NCBI GenBank assembly: GCA_029717555.1 | Contig: JAMDHS010000033.1 | Coordinates: 157,297 to 221,296 of the forward strand | Direction: 5' to 3' | DNA length: 64,000 nt | Source of the DNA: Peribolospora baueri | Lineage: Eukaryota; Basidiomycota; Peribolosporomycetes; Peribolosporales; Peribolosporaceae | Shown here: positions 56,257 to 64,000 of the stretch, piece by piece | How positions within the stretch are numbered: position 1 is the first letter of the stretch | How the letters are laid out: every line of letters starts with the position of its first letter | Notes under the pieces: model-generated | Database searches by the model: none | What the model saw: the letters and a program-made list of their open reading frames with translations, nothing else | Told to the model about the DNA's origin: nothing | Translations under genes and position numbers: made by a program

Positions 56257-59200
56257 TCAACGAGCCATCACTCCTCTCACCTTCCTCTTGTACCTCGTCG
56301 TGCTACCGACAGCCAGCACGCCGTTCTTGATGGCCGACGCGGTGAGGTGATTGAGCACGACGTGGTTGGGCACGGGGAGGATAGAGTTATCGTCCACGGT
56401 GCCGCCGGGAGGTGCGAGGGAGGGGTTGGCGGGCGAGTGGTTGAGGATGACCCTCTCTAGCTGTCGTGGCAGGGCGGGAGGGTTGGGTAGGAGGGAAGAT
56501 GCGGCCGGGGGGGAGGGCGAAGGCTGGGAGGAGGCTGGGTTGGGCGACCGACCGTGCGGATTGCCCCGGGAGCGGGGCCGAGAGGAGCGGGGCGAGGTGG
56601 GCGTACGAGGCGGGGACGAAGGGGAGGGAGAAGTGGCCGTAGTCGCTCGGGCTCGGATGGCCTCCTCAAGTTCTTGTGCGAAGATCAAGGCGGGCGGGAT
56701 CTCCGACGTCCATTCCGACTCCTCCGGTGGTAGCCGGCCTTGAATTGAAACGTGTCGGCGAAAGAAGATGACAAACTGAGTTGGGCAGAACTCGAAAGCG
56801 AGGGTCAACATCGTCACACCACCGACGACTCACGATTATCCTTGCCGAACACGTCCTCCAAGCCGTCTCCCTTCTTCCGCCAGCCGTCTCCATCCTGGTC
56901 ACCACCACCCCCACCCGCGCCAGGGCCGGCAGCCCTTCGCCTGCCTCTTCCGCCGGCCAACTGGCCGTCTCCATCGCCCGTCCAGCCGGAAGCATCGTCG
57001 GTGATTTCGATGTAGTTGACCAGATTTCCGTCGCCGTCGGTCGCGGTGGAGAGCTCGTTGGAGACGCGCCATTGTCCGTCGACGATGAACTTGAGACGGT
57101 GCGTACCCGGGGGAAGATTGAGGAGGACGGTGAAATCGTGTGTGCTATCGTGTTGAGAGAGGGAACGACGTGCGGAGTGAGCGCGAATGGGATAAAAGCA
57201 AAAAGGCGGGGACGTGAAACTCGACGGTCTCCAAGACGACCCGGCTTGCTCCCAGCGCGACTCACCTCTTCTCCATCTTCACCCTCCCTTCCCACCCCCT
57301 CGCCCAAGTGCCCGTAACGCTGACGCTCTTCTCTCCCTTATTGCCCCTCCAGGAAACGAGGACTGGCGTCAAAGGCGTCGAACGCGCCCGGGCGGCAGCT
57401 GAGCTCGTCGTCGTCGTCTTCGTCGTCGCCGCCGCCGCCGCTGCTGCCTTCTGCGGTTGCGGAAGAGGCTGTCGCGTCACCGGCGCTCCGTCGTCGGACG
57501 GACCGGCTGTAGCGGCGGGTTGGCTAGGGATGGGTGTGAGGGCGGGTGAGGAGAGAGGACGGACGGTGCGGGCGCTGCTCGAGGCACCACTGCCCGCCAT
57601 ATCGGATACCCCAGAACTGGCGGCGACGGCGGCATACATGACACCAGCCTCCGCTGGTTGGTGGGCTTCACTCAACAACTGGCGCTCTCGCTCCTCCTTC
57701 GCTCCCTCTTCCCCCGTGTCGGTGAACGTCGGACTCGGTCCGAGACCCACAAGCTCCCTGGGCGTAGCTGGTGCAGAGCCGCCTAGAGTCATAGTGTCTT
57801 CGGTGGCACCTATACCGCCGCCGCCGGGTTCGGTGACGAGCGCTAAGGGGTGAAGTCTCCGTCGAGCGGAGGCGGGACTGAGATTGGGGCCGGGACCTCC
57901 GACGGCACCGATAGTGGGAGTAGAAGGCTCCGAGGTCGAGCCACTCACGCCGGCGACGACGGCCCTGGAGAGCCTGGAGAGTCTGGCCATCTCGCGCACT
58001 TTCCTCGCCGCCCCTTGCGCTCTATCGGCGATCGACATGCCGTGCGCGCTCGCCTCCCCTCCCGCGCCGGCCATCCACGAAGTGCCCGGTCCTGGCACCG
58101 GAGGTGCGCTTCGCAGCCCGCTCACGCCCACGCATGCACCCGCACCCGCACCCACCCCACCTGCAGCGACAGCTTCCAGTGCGTCCGTCGCGCCTGCTCC
58201 GCTCGGGACCGTCTCCCCACTCGGAAGGGCAGAGACGTGCTCGCGCGTGAGCCACGCTTCGGCTGCGCTCCGGTAATGGTCCGCGCCGTTCGTCGCTCCT
58301 GCCAATGACGAGTCTCGAGGCTTGAGGGGAGACGCACCGCCAGCCGAAGTCGTCCTGGCGCGGGGCGTGCCGGGGTGAGAACTGGAGACGGTCAAGCTGG
58401 ACGTGCCGACAGCGTGAGTGTTGTCGAGAGTGGCGGCGGCCGGAAGGCCAGGTGGTAGCGAGAGGCCTCCAGAGGCGGCTTGTCCGGCAGGGACGGTCGA
58501 GGACGACCGAGACGAAGCGGGACCGGTTGTAGCCATCGACTGATTCCCGCTGGTGATCGCGACCGCAGGCGGGGGCAAACTGAGTCCAAGACTGCCCTCT
58601 TCTCCTCCGCCGACGGGTGGGATGGACGAGGCAATGTGCGATGCGCCGACACCGCTGACGGGCGCGGCGGGAGGGGCGTCGAGGAGACCTGCATTGAGGG
58701 AGATGTACGCTTTGCCTGGGGCGGTCGAACTGGGCGGAGTTCTGATCCCGTTCAGCTCTTGTGCGCCCGAGTGGTCAATGGAGCCGGATGAGGTGGAGAT
58801 GAAGGACGAGGCGAGGTCGTCATCGCCGGGAAGGAGGTGGGCGTGTCGGACGCGGGGGGACGCTCGAGGGCTACCTCGGCGTCCATGACCGCCTCCCGCC
58901 GCCGCGCTTCCTTCCACAGTGCCGGCCGAAAACGGGGCAGACGCCACCTTTGGCTCCCACCCGGAGCCCACCATCATCCTCGGCAGCGGCCCCAAGTTGC
59001 CTGGCGGCCTGCGCTTCGAGCCCGGCTCATGAGAAGAGTAGCTGTGATCGGCGACAGGGTGTCGGCTTGGAGGGGTTGGTTGCGCTTGTGCGAGCGGCGC
59101 CAAACGTCCCGGATGAAGGTCAGGAAGCTCAAGGGACTTTTTGCGCACGTACAACGGCCGGTGAGGTTTCACGCCTGTTGTGCCTCCGCTGGTCGTGACG

Positions 59201-59658
59201 GCCGGTGAGGAGGAGACAGACGTCCGCTCGGACGGGGCTGGCGTCTGTGGTGCCGAGTGGCTCTCGGTGGGGGCTGGAGCTAAACGGCTGCCGAGAGCAA
59301 GACCGAGACCTGCTAGGCTGCCTGCTCTCCCCCTTCCATTGCTTCCCGCCGATGCCGGCCCGACGGGGCTGCCCTTCAACGAACCGGAGGCCTGATCGCT
59401 GCCCCGGCGCGCGAAGCTCGGCCAAAGCTTTCCTTCCGCCCTGCTGCCCTGACCGTCCGCGCCAGCGCCGAGGGCACTATCGCCGGATATGTCTCGTCGG
59501 AGCGAACTGGGCGAAGCGGATGGTCCTCTTGAGGCGAGAGAGGTGCGAGGGGAGCGGGAGGAGTGCGAGGTGCGTCGGATGGGCGATCCGGTACCGGAAG
59601 GATAATGTACGTGCTTGGGCGAGGAGGAGGGCGACGCGTTGGACTGTGAGTTACCCAT
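56257..59658 (-). CDS. GAL83: SNF1/AMPK beta subunit, Gal83/Sip2-like, with very long N-terminus
   Basis: Scaffold of the SNF1 kinase that directs its location and substrates. Three exons (59658-57266, 57144-56834 and 56738-56257) are in phase and encode 1,061 residues. The carbohydrate-binding module (CBM48) spans about residues 770-850: LVSWRGNKGEKSVSVTGTWA, then HDFTVLLNLPPGTHRLKFIV, DGQWRVSNELSTATDGDGNL and VNYIEI. The C-terminal ASC domain, which binds the alpha and gamma subunits, has LPPEESEWTSEIPPALIFAQ and PNHVVLNHLTASAIKNGVLA, ending TRYKRKVRGVMAR. The first 760 residues are disordered (Ser/Pro/Gly/Ala); yeast Gal83 and Sip2 are only about 415 long. The start MGNSQSN is a good N-myristoylation signal. 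An insert of Pro/Ser/Arg separates the two halves of the ASC domain. Confidence 0.92.
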
Positions 59659-60794
59659 CGCAGGTGGGTAGAGGAGACCAGTGCAACAGGGGAACCTCTA
59701 TCGGCGGTCCGAGAAGAAGGGAGGGAGGAAGAAGGGTGACGTTGAAGTCGGACTGGTCTGGATCGTCCCTCCAGAAGTGGTCGCGTTCAAGCGGCAGCGC
59801 TGGGATGCCCGGTTGGAGAAGGGATGGGTTGAGGTGGACTTGCCGTACTGTATCGTATCCCGGCCGCGCGTATCCCGGCCGTGCGCCTTTTGCACTGCAG
59901 AGGTCGTCCACGGTCTATCTCGATGAACAGGGCCGGTGAAAGCAAAGGACAGATATGGAACCGCCTTTGGGTCGGAACACAGGCGTGTTTCCGAGCCCCG
60001 TACGTGGTGGCCGATCGAGACGACTGGCCGATGGTCGCTGTGGCTCTGCAGCGGTTGTGAATGTGAAGAAGGGTAGACGAGAAGAACAACAACAGACTCA
60101 GGGCTACTGCGGAGCGAGGGTACGCGTGAACGGAGGCGTGAGATACGGTATGGTGGAAAGGAAGGGCGGGATTGTGAGGCGGGTGGAAGGAAGGGCGAGA
60201 AGGGGCTCCACGAGGATGGGGGAAGCTTTGCGAACTGGATGGACCCCGCTTGGTCTAGAGAGGCTGAAGCGGGGGGGCGTGGGGTAGTTGTGGGGGCGAG
60301 GGGAGGAGACGGGGAAGGGAGAGAAAGACCGGGCTGGGGAGGGGATAGCGGATGGCGATGGAGATGGTGGCGGAGGCGGGAATGGAGATGGCGATTGCGA
60401 TTGCGATGGCGATTGCGATGGCGATGGAAATGGAAATTGATGGAGATGAAGATGGAGATGGCGCTGGCGATGGTCAGACAAGTTGGCCGGCGAGCGAACG
60501 TAATCTCGAATCTCGACGGATCGCGATTATCATCATATCATCACCTTGGATCGCTTTTCTAATCCTCAATACGGCCGACTTTACTGCCGCGATAACCCCG
60601 GCCGTGTGGTGGTAGGCAGTCATGCAAGCATACCGTATGCGTAAGCCCAGTTCGTGTACACAGCTAGTATACCGCAGTATGCATATGCGCGCGCGCGTTC
60701 TTCCTCTCGCTCGCCATCCCCGTCTCCATCACCGTCGTCCATCCATCTTCCTCCATCCCCTCATCGATAATAGCCTTGCTGCCTTTGTTTCACT
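59659..60794. other. Divergent interval, GAL83 / LUC7, with GAT-rich repeat
   Basis: About 1.1 kb between divergent starts. Besides a GCGATG/GAGATG repeat at about 60345-60475 it holds no gene I can support. The plus strand is purine-rich over the GAL83 leader side. Confidence 0.55.
60345..60475. repeat. Imperfect GCGATG/GAGATG hexanucleotide repeat
   Basis: Roughly twenty imperfect hexanucleotide units (GCGATG, GCGATT, GAGATG, GAAATG) in tandem upstream of LUC7. Translations in several frames are simple repeats, not a protein. Confidence 0.85.
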
Positions 60795-62742
60795 ATGGGA
60801 AGGCTCGCAGAGGTACGTCGCGTCCACCCCGCTCATCCGCGCCCATCCTCCGCTGCTCGCTCACTTTTCTCCACCCCTATCGCCCATCTCCATACGCGCC
60901 CCGCCCAACCCAGGCGCAGCGCAGGCTGCTCGAGCAGCTCATGGGCGCAGAGGCCATGGGCACCGTCACCCAGAACCTCGATTTTCGCGACCCCAAAGTG
61001 TGCAAGAACTTCCTCTGCGGTACCTGTCCCCATGACCTCTTCACCAACACCGTGAGTCGACCGGACGGACGGACGGCATGGACCGACCGGCGGCGCCATG
61101 TCCAGCTTCTTTTCTCATCTCACGCCCTTCGTTCGTCCCCATCCGGCTCCCTTCCAGCGCATGGACATAGGTACCTGCCCCAAGTCGCACTCCGACCGTC
61201 TCAAAACTGATTATACGGCCGCCGTGGCCAGGGGCGACACGTTTCCAGAGTTCGAGCGCGAGTACGAGAGTAATATCTTTAACTTCATCGACGAGTGCGA
61301 TCGGCGGATCAAGGCGGCGCAGAGGAGGCTCGAGAAGACGCCGGAGGAAAATGCTAGGACGACGACGTTGGTGAGTGGCCGCTTCCGCGTCAGCTTTGAA
61401 TGGCTCGAGCTCAGAATCACTACCCGGCTTGACATCGCGATCGCCTCCGCTATATTTTCTCTCCCTCTCCCTTCCGCCACACCATAGATGAGGGAGATTG
61501 GCGAAATTGAGATGGCCCTGCAGGACGCAATGAAAGCTGTCGAAGATCTCGGTGAGCATCACACCGTCTCTCCTCTCCGACCGTCTCCCAGCTAGCCAAT
61601 GGGACACCTCCCAAGGCCCGCTCCACTTTGCACGGCAGGTCCTTACTTCTTGTCTCATATTCGCTCTTTCCTTGCCTCCACGAACCCCGCATCGCAGGCG
61701 AACAAGGCCAGATCGAAGAGTCGCTGCAAGAGCTCAAGAAGGCCGAAGCGCTCAAGGCCGAAAAGGCGGACCGTGAAAAGGCACTGCAGGACCTCACCGA
61801 GTCCGCCGGTGCTTCAGGCCACCAGAAGCTTCGCGTGTGCGACGTCTGCGGTGCTTATCTGTCCGTTTTGGACTCGGATCGGCGGTTGGCGGATCATTTC
61901 GGTGGCAAGGTCAGCTCCTCTCCTCCTCTTGCGTCCTCCTTGATGACACCATCGACGCATCTTCGATCGCTCACATTCCGCTCCCTCTCCGTTCACGCTC
62001 GTCCCCTCCAACGCCCTCGCAGCTCCACCTCGGCTATCTCCGTCTGCGCGAGATGATAGCTGAGTTCCTCGAGAAGCGCCGCGGCAAGGCCTCCGGCGGC
62101 TTCCCTCCCGCCGCCCCAGCGGGTCCGGCCAGTCGCGCTCCGCCTACGGGCCCGTCTTCCGGCAGCATGGGCCCTCCTCCTCCTCCCACCGGACCTTCCT
62201 CTCGCGGCGGCGGCGACGGGGAGCTGGAGCGGGGTGAGATCAATGGCTACAGCGGCGTGTCTTCGAGGAGAGAACGTGACGGCGGGTACGGGGATCGTGC
62301 GCATCGTGATCGGGACTCATTGAGGGACAGGGACAGGGAGAGAGACGGAAGCGGACACGGTCACGGTGCTCATCGGGATAGGGACCCGTACAGGGAAAGG
62401 GAGAGGGAGAGGGAACGCGGTGAGATCCGCCCGGCGAGGGATGATTATCGCGGCGGTCGCGATCATAGGACGGTCCGGCACGAGTGAGTCTTGAGCGAGC
62501 TCTGTTCTCCTTTCCTTGTTTTCTTGTTTCCTTCTTCTTTCTCCCTCTTCTTGCCGTCCTTCCCTCCTCGAGCGGTCGTTTGCTTACTGGGTGAGGAACG
62601 AATGATGTCTCACCACTTTGTCCTCTTTCGCCCTCTGCTCCCCTTTTTCCACTTCGTTCCCCCGCTCCGTTCCAAAAGCGACCGCGAACGCCGACGCTCT
62701 CGATCCCCGAACGGCGTCTCCAGCCGGTCTTACCGCTCCTGA
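60795..62742 (+). CDS. LUC7: Luc7, U1 snRNP splicing factor
   Basis: Luc7 stabilises the U1 snRNA-5' splice-site duplex and affects donor choice. Seven exons give about 389 residues; the first codes only MGRLAE. AQRRLLEQLMGAEAMG is the family N-terminus. The first zinc finger (CCCH) is CKNFLCGTCPHDLF with TCPKSHSDRLKTDY, the second (C2H2) CDVCGAYLSVLDSDRRLADH. Between them lies a long charged coiled coil (ESLQELKKAEALKAEKADRE). LHLGYLRLREMIAEF closes the second finger. The tail is Pro/Gly-rich, then an RD/RE-rich region and RERRRSRSPNGVSSRSYRS, an RS-type end more like animal LUC7L than yeast Luc7. Convergent with RFA2. Confidence 0.93.
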
Positions 62743-63131
62743 AGGCGAGGGCGAGGGGAGAGAGCGAGCCGTCACCTGCGACCCGACTGCGACTAGGCCT
62801 CGGATTCTGTCACGTACGCGCTCGTCCTTGTCCTGTGTTTTCTATTTTTGCTCGCTTGCTCTCTTTGCGACGGAGGGACAGCCAGCCAGCCCGGGGGCTT
62901 GGGTCGTCGATCTGTCGCCTCATCGCTTCGCGCCATCGGCCTATTGTATGCTTAGCGCATGTGACGGGGACAGAACAGGGAGCGTCGGAATCGATCCGTC
63001 ATCGTTACTGATACATGGCACGAAAGATGGATGGAGGGGCGGATGGATGGAGGCCGGGAAGGGGGGGAGAAGTTCCGACCAGGCGATCGAGAAAGGAAAG
63101 GGAGAGAGAGGAAAGGGTGGCAGCTTAGCTA
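62743..63131. other. Convergent interval, LUC7 / RFA2
   Basis: 389 bases between two stops; no feature seen. Confidence 0.5.
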
Positions 63132-64000
63132 CTAGGACGTCGGGAGGACGTAGTTGTCATTACTGGTCGTGTAGAGGACACCTTCGCTAATGAGGTGCTC
63201 GACTTGCTCCCTGCGCAAGGAAAAAAAGGAATGAGTGGGGCACAGAGGAAGGGGAAAGGGATCGTTTGTCGTCAGCCCGAGCTCGTCCCAAGTCGCACAT
63301 CTCATCCTTTCGCGCGAAGAGACGACCGTCGAACGAGGTTGGAGGGGGGACGGGGGCGGGGCCGCGGGTACGACAACTCACTGCACCTGCCCAGCGAAAA
63401 CCGGCAAAGCCCTCGCGATTTCCTGGACGTGTACGCCCACCTTGCCGACCTCGTTGTCCCCTTCCATCCGGTCGTGGACGAACTGCATGATCTTGCGCTG
63501 CGCCGGTAGGGGAAGGTACGCGTACTGTTCTCCCCCCGCACCCGCGCCCGCGCCCGCACCCACACCCGCTCCCTGGCCCGCGCCGAGGGCGTAGGCGGAG
63601 TAGGCGCCTGCGGAGGTAGTGTCGCCGATGGCACCCGCCGTTTGGCCGCCTTGGCCATGCTGTTGTCGGGAGAGGGAACGAAGGGAAAGCAGAGGAGGAG
63701 GCAAAGGTCAGCCTCAGTGTGCTCGTCCAGTCGACGCAAGCCGACCGACCACCTAAATCCAGCGCAGCGTATCCCGTCGCGACCGGTAGCGTCGCTCACC
63801 AAAGGCCCCTTGGTCAGTTGCAAATGCACGGAAATGGCCTCCAAGAAATGGTACTGGATCTCGTTAAAGTCGGTGATCACCCTCATGTGCGCGGCGTTGA
63901 CGTGTCGCTTGTTGGAGAATGTCTTCAGCGAACCGAGCACGCGGATGTAGACGTTTTCTCTGCGAGCGGCGTGGGAGGTTTTGGGGGGGGGGGGGGGGGG
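63132..64000 (-). CDS. RFA2: Replication protein A 32-kDa subunit (5' end beyond window)
   Basis: Middle subunit of the single-strand-DNA-binding RPA trimer. Three exons are visible (about 63959-63800, 63659-63382 and 63210-63132). The first gives the end of the OB fold: ENVYIRVLGSLKTFSNKRHV, then HMRVITDFNEIQYHFLEAIS. A Gly/Ala-rich linker (GAGQGAGVGAGAGAGAGG) leads to LPAQRKIMQFVHDRMEGDN, then EQVEHLISEGVLYTTSNDNY and VLPTS. These form the C-terminal winged helix that recruits repair proteins. Earlier exons lie past 64000. An intron acceptor (CTCGCAG) sits at about 63960, and the last 18 bases of the window are all G within that intron. The identification is secure although the N-terminus is missing. 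Confidence 0.9.
63983..64000. repeat. Homopolymer G run at window end
   Basis: Eighteen G bases run to the last position of the window, within an RFA2 intron (poly-C on the coding strand); the length beyond is unknown. Confidence 0.95.

Noticed and set aside
57308-57853. 181-codon plus-strand frame opposite GAL83
   Set aside because: It mirrors the high-GC third positions of the GAL83 coding strand; a shadow frame.
1-64000. Transposons, secondary-metabolite cluster, CRISPR or defence system
   Set aside because: No transposase, reverse transcriptase, terminal repeats, synthase modules or repeat-spacer arrays were seen; the genes are eukaryotic housekeeping genes.

Overview
This window is nuclear DNA from a basidiomycete fungus. 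It is GC-rich, genes lie close together on both strands, and most are cut by many short introns (mostly about 45-130 nt) with GTRNGY-type donors. CT-rich leaders and simple repeats fill the gaps. The intron density and protein types best suit a Pucciniomycotina yeast of the Rhodotorula/Microbotryomycetes kind, but that placement is inference. Gene models were spliced by eye: starts and stops are firmer than internal exon edges, which may be off by one base.

Layout, left to right: VPS54 (minus, runs off the left edge); a G-protein gamma subunit (plus); GID7/WDR26 (plus); an intronless disordered 530-residue protein (plus); a mitochondrial RF-1/GGQ release-factor homologue (minus), divergent from a CUE-domain protein (plus); the cohesin loader SCC2/NIPBL (plus, 8.7 kb); a BEM46 alpha/beta hydrolase (minus); COQ9 (minus), divergent from CDC123 (plus); mitochondrial ribosomal protein uL15 (minus), divergent from RRP8 (plus); the GPI mannosyltransferase PIG-M/GPI14 (minus); a small unknown gene (minus), divergent from an Rpr2/Snm1-type RNase P/MRP subunit (plus); a DNAJC28/DUF1992 protein (minus); a small membrane-anchored protein (plus); trifunctional C1-tetrahydrofolate synthase (plus); an unrecognised gene (minus), divergent from bleomycin hydrolase (plus); the SNF1/AMPK beta subunit (minus); LUC7 (plus); and RFA2 (minus, runs off the right edge).

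Nothing looks mobile, viral or clustered for secondary metabolism. The content is housekeeping: vesicle tethering, protein degradation, chromosome cohesion, mitochondrial translation and quinone synthesis, rRNA modification, GPI anchors, one-carbon metabolism, splicing and DNA replication. Five close divergent pairs probably share promoters. I saw no rRNA, tRNA, CRISPR or transposon.

The points most worth a second look are: a 1.66-kb ATG-free but open reading frame in front of GID7; an upstream in-frame ATG giving C1-THF synthase a mitochondrial presequence; a 12-codon ORF ending on the COQ9 start codon; a BEM46 nucleophile elbow reading S-x-S-x-G; two stop-free introns of length 3n; a bleomycin hydrolase that ends at the residue left after autoprocessing in yeast; and several unrecognised proteins.
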